From NCBI RefSeq assembly GCF_902167145.1, contig NC_050096.1:197362566-197426565 (forward strand): DNA of 64,000 nt. Reading direction: 5' to 3'. The notes beneath the pieces are model-generated. The model was not told the origin of the DNA. It saw nothing but the letters and a program-made list of their open reading frames with translations, and did no database searches. The position numbers and the translations under genes were made by a program. Shown here piece by piece: positions 1-9,500 of this stretch (positions are counted from its first letter, which is position 1; every line of letters starts with the position of its first letter). This DNA is from Zea mays (Eukaryota; Streptophyta; Magnoliopsida; Poales; Poaceae).

Positions 1-2
1 AA

Positions 3-1133
3 CGGTACCCCGACCATGTGTGTAAGCTCTCTAAGGCGCTCTATGGACTTAAGCAAGCCCCAAGAGCATGGTATGAATGCCTTAGAGACTTTTTAATTGC
101 TAATGCTTTCAAGGTTGGGAAAGCCGATCCAACTCTTTTGACTAAGACTTGCGATGGCAATCTTTTTGTGTGCCAAATTTATGTCGATGACATAATATTT
201 GGTTCTACTAACCAAAAGTCTTGTGAAGAGTTTAGCAGGGTGATGACGCAGAAATTCGAGATGTCGATGATGGGCGAGTTGAACTACTTCCTTAGGTTCC
301 AAGTGAAGCAACTCAAGGACGGCACTTTCATCTCCCAAACGAAGTACACGCAAGACTTGCTAAAGCGGTTTGGGATGAAGGACGCCAAGCCCGCAAAGAC
401 TCCGATGGGAACCGACGGACACACCGATCTCAACAAAGGAGGTAAGTCCGTTGATCAAAAAGCATACCGGTCTATGATAGGGTCTTTCCTTTATTTGTGT
501 GCTAGTAGACCGGATATTATGCTTAGCGTATGCATGTGTGCTAGATTTCAATCCGATCCTAAGGAGTGTCACATAGTGGCTGTGAAGCGAATTCTTCGAT
601 ACTTAGTAGCTACGCCTTGCTTCGGGATCTGGTATCCAAAGGGGTCTAACTTTGACTTGATTGGGTACTCAGATTCTGACTATGCTGGATGTAAGGTCGA
701 TAGGAAGAGTACATCGGGGACGTGCCAATTCTTAGGAAGGTCCCTAGTGTCGTGGAACTCTAAGAAACAAACTTCTGTTGCCCTATCCACCGCTGAGGCC
801 GAGTACGTTGCCGCAGGACAGTGTTGTGCGCAACTACTTTGGATGAGGCAAACCCTCAGGGACTTTGGCTACAATCTGAGCAAAGTCCCACTCCTATGTG
901 ATAATGAGAGTGCTATCCGAATAGCGGAAAATCCCGTTGAGCATAGCCGCACAAAGCACATTGACATCCGGCATCACTTTTTGAGAGATCACCATCAAAA
1001 GGGAGATATCGAAGTGTTTCATGTTAGCACCGAGAACCAGCTAGCCGATATCTTTACCAAGCCTCTAGATGAGAAGACCTTTTGCAGGCTGCGTAGTGAG
1101 CTAAATGTCCTAGATTCGCGGAACTTGGATTGA
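3..1133 (+). CDS. Copia pol C-terminus: reverse transcriptase end and RNase H (partial)
   Basis: This is an open frame of about 376 codons, open at the window edge. It starts in the RT region with the copia signature [12 protein letters not shown], then has the catalytic YVDD at bases 180-191, the connection region ([16 protein letters not shown]) and the RNase H part, with DSDYAGC, STAEAEYVA, the TKHIDIRHHFLRD block and the terminal ADIFTKPL block. The stop is at 1131-1133. In the family this protein copies element RNA into cDNA in cytoplasmic particles. No stop interrupts the visible part, so this copy may be younger than the others in the window, but its gag, protease and integrase are not seen. 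Confidence 0.95.
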   Translation, partial: RYPDHVCKLSKALYGLKQAPRAWYECLRDFLIANAFKVGKADPTLLTKTCDGNLFVCQIYVDDIIFGSTNQKSCEEFSRVMTQKFEMSMMGELNYFLRFQVKQLKDGTFISQTKYTQDLLKRFGMKDAKPAKTPMGTDGHTDLNKGGKSVDQKAYRSMIGSFLYLCASRPDIMLSVCMCARFQSDPKECHIVAVKRILRYLVATPCFGIWYPKGSNFDLIGYSDSDYAGCKVDRKSTSGTCQFLGRSLVSWNSKKQTSVALSTAEAEYVAAGQCCAQLLWMRQTLRDFGYNLSKVPLLCDNESAIRIAENPVEHSRTKHIDIRHHFLRDHHQKGDIEVFHVSTENQLADIFTKPLDEKTFCRLRSELNVLDSRNLD

Positions 1134-1924
1134 TTTATAGCATACATGTGTTTATGCCTTTGATCATGTTCCTTATGCATTTTGTTGCTTATGTATGGTG
1201 CTCAAGTTGTACAAACACTCCCTGGACCTCACAAGTCCTTTTTGCAAGTGATGCACATATTTAGGGGGAGTTGTGCTACAACTTGACCCTTTGAGACTAA
1301 TCGTTTGCTTGAGTTCGCGTGATTTAGTCTCAAAGGAAGTTTGAAAGGGAAAAGGTGGACTTGGACCATGAAAGACTTCCACTGCACTCCGATGAGAGGG
1401 TAACTTATTCCAAGTTCATCTCATTTACTCTTATTGCCTTTGTATTCTCATTTGAAGATTTTGGTGAGGCAATGGGGTTCTAGGGCCAAAATTGATCCCG
1501 TTTTGGTGCTTGATGCCAAAGGGGGAGAAAATAAATGCCAAAGCAATAGATGGATCAGCTACCACTTGAGAGATTTTGAAAATAGTAGAATAAGAGCTTT
1601 TGGTTTGTCAAAACTCGTTTATTGTCTCTCTTGTCAAAAGTTGGCTTCTTGTGGGGAGAAGTATTGATTATGGGAAAAGGGGGAGTTTTTGAAAACCTTG
1701 ATCAAATTTCGTTGGAATATCTTTCTTTATGTCTCTACAAGTGGATTTGACTTAGAGATAGAAATTTGTGTTTGATTTGCAAAAACAAACCAATTGGTGG
1801 CAAAGGATGATCCATATATGTCAAAATTGAATCAAAACAAGTTTGAGTTCTTATTTGAATTGATTTTGTACTTGTTCTACTTGCTTTATGTTGAGTTGGC
1901 ATAAATCACCAAAAAGGGGGAGAT
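1134..1924 (+). other. Sirevirus 3' non-coding tail with repeated polypurine tracts
   Basis: There is no credible gene in this stretch between pol and the 3' LTR. It holds at least four GGGGGAG-type purine tracts (near 1263, 1531, 1678 and 1916), the last directly before the LTR. Multiplied PPT-like motifs are a described hallmark of Sireviruses; the LTR-adjacent one should be the functional primer for plus-strand DNA synthesis. Confidence 0.85.
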
Positions 1925-2236
1925 TGAAAGGGAAATGTGCCCTTGGGCCATTTCTAAGTATTTTGGTGATTTAGTGTCCAACACAAGTACCTTAGTGTAA
2001 AAAGGTGGACAAAGTACAAATCAAGGATAAAGGTATGTTTCTCAGACTTAGTACATTGTTTTATGGACTAATGTATTATGTCTAAGTGCTGGAAACAGGA
2101 AAAATCCAATTGAAAATGTCTTGGCTCGACCAGCCAAGACTCTGCTGAGTCTGGGAGCACCGGACTGCCGGTGCGCCAGGCTGGCTCGAGCGAAGTGGCC
2201 GCTCTCGGGAATTCACGGCGACGTACGGCTATAATT

Positions 2237-2486
2237 CACCGGACTGTCCGGTGTGCACCGGACTGTCCGGTGAGCCAACGATCGGCCGGGCCAACGGTCG
2301 GTCGCGCAATCTGCGCGGGACACGTGGCCGAGCCAATGGCTAGAAGAGGGCACCGGACTGTCCGGTGTGCACCGGACATGTCCGGTGCGCCAACGGCTCT
2401 CAGGCTGCCAACGGTCGACTGCGCCATTTTTGGAAAGAAATCGGGCACCGGACAGTGTCCGGTGTGCACCGGACTGTCCGGTGCGC
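2237..2486 (+). promoter_or_regulatory. Array of CACCGGACTGTCCGGTG palindromes in LTR U3
   Basis: Perfect copies start at 2237, 2256, 2350 and 2467, with variants (ACATGTCC, ACAGTGTCC cores) between them. Such palindromes are known conserved motifs of Sirevirus LTRs and lie 70-320 bp upstream of the TATA box, where enhancer-like binding is plausible. No factor is known to me. Confidence 0.75.
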
Positions 2487-2551
2487 CAGTCGACAGAAGG
2501 CAAGATCAGCCTTCCTAGATTGCTCTCAACGGCTCCTAGCTGCCTTGGGGC

Positions 2552-2560
2552 TATAAAAGG
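2552..2560 (+). promoter_or_regulatory. LTR TATA box
   Basis: TATAAAAGG lies in the context GGGGCTATAAAAGGGACC. It is repeated at the same place in the LTRs of elements B (24684) and A (28078), which marks it as the core promoter of this LTR family. Confidence 0.85.
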
Positions 2561-3183
2561 GACCCCTAGGCGCATGGAGGAGTACACCAAGCATTCCTAC
2601 AACATTCCTAAGCACCAAGACCTCGATTCCGCGCAGTTGTTTCATTGTGATAGCATATAGAGCTCTAGTGGAGTTGTGAACTCATTGAGTTGTGTTGCGA
2701 GCTCTTGTTGTGACTTGTGTGCGTGTTGATACTCTGATTCTTGTGTCTTGTGTGCATTGCTAATCCCTCCCTTGCTCTGTGCTTCTTTGTGAACTTCAAG
2801 TGTAAGGGCGAGAGGCTCCAAGTTGTGGAGATTCCTCGCAAACGGGATTGAGAAAAGCAAGCAAAACACCGTGTATTCAAGTGGGTCTTTGGACCGCTTG
2901 AGAGGGGTTGATTGCAACCCTCGTCCGTTGGGACGCCACAACGTGGAGTAGGCAAGCATTGGTCTTGGCCGAACCACGGGATAACCACCGTGCCATCTCT
3001 GTGATTGATCTCTTGTGGTTATTGTGTTTTGACTCCTCTCTAGCCACTTGGCATTTACTGTGCTAACACTTAACCAAGTTTTTGTGGCTTAAGTTTTCAA
3101 GTTTTACAGGATCACCTATTCACCCCCCCCCCTCTAGGTGCTCTCAGATCCTTCTCCGCGAAGGAAGCGGGCCCCGAGCCCCC

Positions 3184-3414
3184 CTACTGATCAGAGGTTC
3201 GAAGGCTGGCCCCTCGGAAGGGTTCAACAGCCGCCTCAGAGCACTCGGGCTCCGCGCCCACTACTGGTCAGAGGTTCGAAGGCTGGCCCCTCGGAAGGGT
3301 TCAACGGCCGCCTCAAGCCACTCGGGCTCCGCGCCCACTACTGATAAGGGGTTCGTAGGCTAGCCCCCGAAGGGTTCTGACAGCCGCCTCAGAGCACGCA
3401 GAGCGAGGGATGAC
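3184..3414 (+). repeat. 77-bp tandem repeat in Huck tail, three units
   Basis: Units start at 3184, 3261 and 3338. Each has a core reading AGGTTCGAAGGCTGGCCCC and a GCTCCGCGCCCACTACTG end; the third is diverged. Related units occur, inverted, around 54530-54740 in the minus-strand Huck. The short ORFs over these repeats are not genes. Confidence 0.85.
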
Positions 3415-4130
3415 CCTGGGTACGTTCGATACATAACCAAGGCTCGCGCTACGCTCCTGAGGTACCCTAGGACATTTCCGAGACCGATGGGAATGATTTT
3501 GTAACGGAATCCCACCAGAGGGAGGCATCGAGCCCTCGGACCCCGTCAAAAGGGGACCGGGTCCGGCGAATCACCCTCAGGTACTTTTGGAGCGCGCCTC
3601 CGGGCCACTAGCCGACCCCTAACGAATGGGGCACGGGCGTCCACTCGGATTACCCATTAGCAACTCACTGGAGACACCATGTTCGGCGCCCTCCGAGGGC
3701 AACATGGCGCTTTCCCCCCGTCCTCCTTGCGGAAAGGCGACGCAGGGGCATATGTAAAAAGCCGAGTCTGTCCTTGACCGTCCTCTCGCTCTGTGCGGAG
3801 GCTCGGGGGCTGCTCTCGCGAACCTGGCTCCGGCCAAACCGTTGACAGCGTCAACATACCAGCCCGAGAACTTGGGACTCGACTATGCACCCGAGCTACA
3901 GCCAGTTCGCATGAGGGAACGACCAGACCAGCTGAAGCATCATGAAACGCGCTAAGACCTCGAAGGAGTCAAACCACTCCTCCGAGGCCTCGGGGGCTAC
4001 ACCTGGCGGGTGCGCTCGCGCGCACCCACCGGAACGAAACACAACCGAGAAAAGGCCGGTCCCCTTGCAAAAAAGTGCGACAAAAGCCTCCAAGCGAGTA
4101 TCAACACTCCCTTCGAGGCTCGGGGGCTAC

Positions 4131-5697
4131 TGTCGGGGACCATAATTAGGGGTACCCCCAAGACTCCTAATCTCAGCTGGTAACCCCCATCAGCACAAAG
4201 CTGCAAAGGCCTGATGGGCGCGATTAAGGTCAAGGCTCAGTCCTCTCAAGGGACACGATCTCGCCTCGCCCGAGCCCAGCCTCGGGCAAGGGCAGCCGAC
4301 CCCGGAGGATTCACGTCTCGCCCGAGGGCCCCCTCAAGCAACGGACACACCTTCGGCTCGCCCGAGGCCCAGCCTTCGCAGAGAAGCAACCCTGGCCAGC
4401 TCGCCACGCCAAGCGACCATATCACAGGAGCATTTAATGCAAGGATGACCTGACACCTTATCCTGACGAGCGCTCTTCAGTCGACAGAGCCGAAGTGACC
4501 GCAGTCACTTCGCCGCTCCACTGACCGGCCTGACAAGAAAACAGCGCCGCCTGCGTCACTCCGACTGCTGTGCCACTTGACAGAGTGAGGCTGACAGCGG
4601 CTAAGTCCAGCCTCGAGCGGCATAGGAAGCTCCGCCTCGCCCGACCCTAGGGTTCGGCCCCCGTCTCGGCCTCGGAAGATGGACTTCGCCTCGCCCGACC
4701 CCAGAGCTCGGACTCAGCCTCGGCTCTGGAAGACGACGAACTCCACCTCACCCGACCCTGGGGCTCGGACTCAGCCTCGGCTCCGGAAGACGACGAACTC
4801 CGCCTCGCCCGACCCTAGGGCTCGGACTCAGCCTCGGCTCCGAAAGACGACGAACTCCGCCTCGCCCGACCCTAGGGCTCGGACTCAGCCTCGGCTCCAG
4901 AAGACGATGGACTCCGCCTCGCCCGACCCTAGGGCTCGGACTCAGCCTCAGCTCCGGAAGACGATGGACTCCGCCTCGTCCGACCCCAGGGCTCGGACTC
5001 AGCCTCGACCTCGGAGGAGCCTCCGCCTCGCCCGACCTCGGGCTCGGACTCGCCATGTCGCAAGGAAGGCCATCATTACCCTACCCCTAGCTAGCTCAGG
5101 CTACGGGGAACAAGACCGGCGTCCCATCTGGCTCGCCCCGGAAAACAAATAATGATGGCGCCCCGCGTGCTCCATGACGACGGTGGCTCTCAGCCCCTTA
5201 CGGAAGCAAGGAGACGTCAGCAAGGACTCGACAGCCCCGACAGCTGTCCTTCCGCAGGGCTCCAGCTCTCCTCCGACGACCACGACATCACATGAACAGG
5301 GTGTCAAAACCTCTCCGACTACCACAACGGCATGTACTTAGGGCTCTATCTCCTCTCTGCTAGACACGTTAGCACACTGCTACACCCCCCATTGTACACC
5401 TGGACCCTCTCCTTACGCCTATAAAAGGAAGGTCCAGGGCTCTCATACGAGAAGGTTGGCCGCGCGGGGGAACGGACTGACGCCTAAGGCTCTCGCTCTC
5501 TCCCACGCGGACGCTTGTAACCCCCTACTGCAAGCGCACCCGACCTGGGCGCAGGGCAACACGAAGGCCGCAGGTTTCCCCTTTGCCTGTTCTCTTCCCC
5601 CCTTCGTGCTCCGTCTCGCGCCGACCCATCTGGGCTGGGACACGCGACGACAATTCACTCATCGTTCCAGGGACCCCCCGGGGTCGAAACGCCGACA
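4131..5697 (+). repeat. 3' LTR of Huck element (1567 bp)
   Basis: It begins TGTCGGGGACCATAATTAGG directly after the purine-rich CGAGGCTCGGGGGCTAC and ends GAAACGCCGACA. A TATA box, TATAAAAG, lies at 5420-5427. Six 57-bp tandem units lie inside. It is homologous to the solo LTR at 20684 and the inverted LTR at 52175. Confidence 0.93.
4636..5035 (+). repeat. 57-bp tandem repeat inside the Huck LTR
   Basis: The CCCGACC marker recurs at 4694, 4751, 4808, 4865, 4922 and 4979, an exact 57-bp period. The repeat keeps frames open on both strands (long ORFs at 4679 and 4748), which are artefacts of the repeat. The unit number differs between the Huck LTR copies in the window. Confidence 0.9.
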
Positions 5698-6339
5698 CTA
5701 CTTAGTTCTAGTCTTTTAGACTGTGATGTGGTCATCTGATCAGTGCTTTCACTGCTTTGTCATTGAGTGATTGTGGGAGAGTCATTTTGTATTGTAATAT
5801 ACATTTGTAACAGATACAAACTTAATGACTAAACTTTGAGCTGGCTGCACTTTTTTTTCTTTCTAGGGTTTCTCACAAGGGTGAGTTTTACCTAGAAAGG
5901 TTTTTAATGAGGCAACATTGCACAAAACAGCTCATTTATTATATTTGTCTATATTTTCTACTGTTTTTTTAACTTTGGTTATATTTGTCTATATTTTCTG
6001 CTGTTTGGAAACTTTGGCAGGCTGGTGCTGGCACAATCCGTTTGTTTGAACGTGCCTAGCGGGCTGGTCCGGCACGAAAAGTGGCCCAGAGAACCGTGCC
6101 TGGACCAACGACCAGGCACGTGGGCTCTCCAGACACGGCCCATAGACCTAGGTCGGCCCGTTGGCTGATGGGTCGTGCTTGCTCGTGCCCGTGCCGGGTC
6201 GTGCCGGGCCGGCCTGTTGGCCATCTATACCAATGGATCACGTTCATGGATCACGCCAAAGCATGGGCCTGACGTCTTCGAAACTTCCAATGCCCAGGCC
6301 TAGAAATCTAAGTATTGGGCTGATTCTGCTCAAGCACAG
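5698..6339. other. Upstream flank of the SAM-domain gene
   Basis: There is no coding region here. A 40-bp direct duplication of an AT-rich segment with TATTTGTCTATATTTTCT lies at 5938-6006. From about 6010 to 6225 the DNA turns GC-rich and is dense in GGCACG/CGTGCC and GGGCC motifs. This resembles the subterminal part of plant hAT-like elements and the 22.85-23.0 kb segment here, so a small degenerate hAT-type remnant in the promoter is possible. I cannot define its ends. Confidence 0.5.
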
Positions 6340-6536
6340 GGCCCATACTACGGTGCCATCGCTCTCGCTCTCTCTCTCTCTCTCTCTCTCCAGACTCCAC
6401 GACTCCACCGCTCCTCTGTCCTCTCCCCACCACCTCCTTGTATCTCTCCTCCCCTTCTGGCCGACGAAACCCTACGCGCGCGCGCTGCCAAGCCCTCGCC
6501 GCCGACGCCTACTCCGACTCCGACGCCGCAGTAGTG
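6340..6536 (+). promoter_or_regulatory. Probable 5' UTR/core promoter of the SAM-domain gene with (CT)n tract
   Basis: A (CT)n run (about 6366-6391) and further pyrimidine-rich DNA precede the ATG at 6537. CT-rich tracts are common around plant transcription starts and in 5' leaders. No clear TATA box is seen nearby, so the exact start site is not determined. Confidence 0.55.
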
Positions 6537-9500
6537 ATGTACGCCGACAGGTCCTCGGGCAGGAAACGCTCTGTAATGGACCGCCTCGGGTCGGGCGGCG
6601 GCTCGCGCTCGCGGTCCGACGACGCAAAAAGGTACGCCTTCGAGCTCGTTTCGGTTCAAAATCGTTGCCCGCTCTCGCCGCTCCCGCGCTTGTTGGTGCT
6701 ACATGGTCGCGGGTTCTGGGATGGATCGATAGCCAGAGCGTGGCGGCCGCGGAAATGTTGTTTAGGGGCTTCGAATCGAACGGTTCGTGTTGCCGGTGCT
6801 TTTAAGGCTTGCTTGCAAAGGCTTATTACCGTCGTCCGTCGCCAGTTGTGTTGTTTGTATACGGGATCCGGTCGGTAGTTAGTGTATGCAATGCTTGTGG
6901 TTGATTGTGTGAATCGGCGGATATAGATGCTTGTAGTACTGTTGCTGTTGTGTTTGGCTAATAGGTGCTTACATTCTAGCAATGAACTATTATACAGTTG
7001 TGTTTGGCTAATTGACTAACAACTAGCCAAGTGACAATAACATGTACCTGATATAAGCATGTATTCTGGTACAAGCATGGTGGCTGCGTATTGCATGCAA
7101 CAAGCCTAAAACAAAAAAAAAAACTAATGAAACTAATAGGAGGTTCCGGTTGTAGATTGCCGAAACACACCCTACGTCCTGCAGTATAGATCTTGGAGCA
7201 GGGACACAGGGAGAGAAAAAGTAGGTCCTTGCTGCCTTTGCTCATTGGAGGTGTTAGAATACCTATTAGGGTTTGGGGCTTCCCCTTTGTAATTCCTCTC
7301 TCGGCCCCTTGTAATGGGCCTGGCCCAACTATCCCAAGTCTATTAATACATCACCCAACTCTATCCTAGGGTTAGGGTTTTCCATTCTCCAACTTGGTAC
7401 CAGAGGCTTTTCTTTCTCTCCCTCCCACCTCCCTTCCAGCCGTTGACACCCAGTCCCGCCGTCGGCCACCCCTCCGCCTCACTCTCTCTCCTCTCCTTCC
7501 CCACCTTCGCCCCTCCGGCCGGCCGCCGTCCGGGTCCATGGGATCCACCCGCGGGTCCATGGGATCCACCCGCCTGCCTCCTCCGTGTGAGGCCAGTCGT
7601 GCCCTGCCCCGAATTCGCCTGTGCGCCGACGCCGCTTGCCCCCCATCGACGGCCGGGACGCGCCTCCCCCTAGGCGTCGCCACCAGGCCACGCCCGGAGC
7701 AGCCACCTGGTCGTCGGGCTCCGCGCTGCCCCCGAGGCTGGACCGCCGCGGACGCCCCTGTCCCTGCTGCTCCCTTCGGCCGGTCGGCTGCTCCCTTTGG
7801 CCGACCGGCTGCTCCCTTTGGCCGGACCGCCACGGACGCCCCTGCCTCAGCTGCTCCCTTCGGCCGGTCGGCTGCTCCCTTTGGCCGCCCGACTGCTCCC
7901 AGGGCTGCGCCGCCGCCGCCTGGGCGCACAACCACGTCTGCCACACACTCTACCGCCGGTCTTCTCCCAGCAGCAGCGCCGCTCGGCCTCAAGCGCCTGT
8001 CGTGCGAGCTCCTGCGAGGTCCCTGCTCTCCCCGCCAGCGCACTGCCCCTGCTTGGCCTCCCTCCATCCCGCGACCCTTCCTCGTGCCGCCCCGCGGCCA
8101 TCGCGGCTGCTACCATCGCCTCGTCGTCCGGGCCCCCCCTTCTCGACGCACCCTGTCCCCTCGCCTGGACGCCGTGCCATCCCTCCTCGCTACTCGCGTG
8201 GTTGCGCCACTCCTACCAGTGCTGTCTCCACCCTCGTCGGTTCCATGTCTTCACCCCCGCCATACATGAGCTTTGCCTCGCCTGCTGCTCTCGTGACTCC
8301 TGGCTTCCACGACTCCTTCCTGGCTTCGCCCATTTCCACCGAACTCGCTGTGCGTGCCCTCCTGCACGACGACCAGCTCATCCGGGGCACATTCGTTTCC
8401 TTCGATCTGGTCTGGAACCCTATTCTCCAGGACTGCGTCGAGCTCCACCCTCAGGCGGGCCGTCACGTGCCTGGACCGCTTGTCTTCCCACGCGTTGTGA
8501 CCGTCTCCCTAGCGGTCGAGCCTGTGTCATCTCCCTCCCCTCCTCGTGCCTCTAACGGGGCACCTCCTCTAGTCCTCTCCGCACACACCGTACTTTCGTC
8601 GCCACCACCTCCCTCTCCCACCACCGATTGGGTGATCTACTCTGGCGCCTCCTTCCACACTACTCCTACTGCTAGCTCGTTATCTTACTCCCACCCTCCA
8701 CACCCCTCCCATCCTCCCTCTATCGTTGTCGGCAACGGCTCCACCCTCCCGGTCACCTCAGTAGGTGCATCGGTTCTTTCGGGACCGTTTTCCCTCAATG
8801 ACGTCCTCGTTTCCCTCGGTCTGACTCATCCCCATCTCTTGGTTCGTCGCATCACTAGTGACAACCACTGTTCTATGGAGTTCGATCCCTGGGGGCTCAC
8901 CATACGCCACCTCCCGACGCGTGCTGTGCTCGCTCGCTGTGACAGCTCCAGGCCCCTCTACTCTCTTCACTTGACCTCCACCCCCCCACCAGCGTAACCT
9001 CATCCCATGCTCTTGCTACTACCACCACCTCTGCCGTTTGGCATCGTCGTCTCGGGCACCCTGGACCTGATGTGATGTCCCAACTTTCCATCCGCTCAGG
9101 CATCTCCTATACTCGAGGCTCCTCTGAGCACCTATGTCATGCTTGTCAGCTCGGCCGTCACACTCGTCTTCCTTTTTCCACCTCCACGTCCCGAGCTGCT
9201 CAGGCCTTTGATCTTGTCCACTGTGATCTCTAGACTTCCCCTGTCCTCGGCCTCTATGGTTACAAATACTACCTGGTCATTCTATACGACTTCTCCCACT
9301 TCCTATGGACTTTTCCGCTTCGGTTGAAGTCCGACACATTCACCACCCTCACCCACTTCTTCGCTTGGGTCTCCACCCAGTTCTGTCGCCCAGTCCGTGC
9401 CCTCCAGTGTAATAATGGCCGCGAGTTTGACAACAACACCTCTCGCGCCTTCTTCCTCACCCATGGCGTCCAGTTGCGTCTCTTGTGCCCCTACACCTCT

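Larger units (their letters stand above)
1..3146 (+). mobile_element. Ji/Opie-type Sirevirus (Ty1/copia) element, 3' part
   Basis: The element runs in from outside the window. It holds the end of pol (RT C-terminal half and RNase H), a non-coding tail with several polypurine tracts, and a complete 3' LTR ending TCTCA. The LTR begins TGAAAGGGAAATGTGCC right after the last purine tract. The next bases are Huck sequence, so this element probably inserted into a Huck copy; the candidate target duplication is GATCC (3147-3151), which cannot be checked because the 5' end is missing. Ji and Opie are closely related and I do not decide between them. Confidence 0.93.
1925..3146 (+). repeat. 3' LTR of Ji/Opie-type element (1222 bp)
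   Basis: The boundaries are TG at 1925 and CA at 3146, with the purine tract AAAAAGGGGGAGAT just before. The U3 part (about 2150-2490) carries several copies of the palindrome CACCGGACTGTCCGGTG. A TATA box follows at 2552-2560. The end, with a run of C followed by TCTAGGTGCTCTCA, matches the ends of the LTRs at 24042 and 27404. Confidence 0.93.
3147..5697 (+). mobile_element. Huck-type Ty3/gypsy (Tat lineage) element, 3' part
   Basis: This is a GC-rich tail followed by a full LTR (4131-5697) with TGTCGG...CCGACA ends. The start is cut by the Ji/Opie element at 3146. The same tail and LTR recur in opposite orientation at 52175-55000, which confirms the assignment. The TSD candidate after the LTR is CTACT (5698-5702); its partner is out of the window. 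Confidence 0.9.

Noticed and set aside
2237..2486. Possible CRISPR-like repeat array
   Set aside because: The repeats are palindromic and irregularly spaced, lie inside an LTR in a plant genome, and have no cas genes.
2171..2660. Several overlapping ORFs on both strands over the palindrome arrays (also at 24257, 27573, 32234 and 40360)
   Set aside because: The palindromic CACCGGACTGTCCGGTG units keep frames open on both strands (HRTVRCAP-type peptides). They lie in LTR U3, have no domain, and change with unit number.
4679..5152. ORF of 157 codons and its antisense partner in the Huck LTR
   Set aside because: They are a by-product of an exact 57-bp repeat (divisible by three) in an LTR, with no conserved protein.
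7372..8116. Minus-strand GC-rich ORFs opposite the intronic copia gag region
   Set aside because: They are Gly/Arg/Ala-rich shadows of a Pro/Ala/Ser-rich coding strand. Domains further along are in the plus-strand sense.
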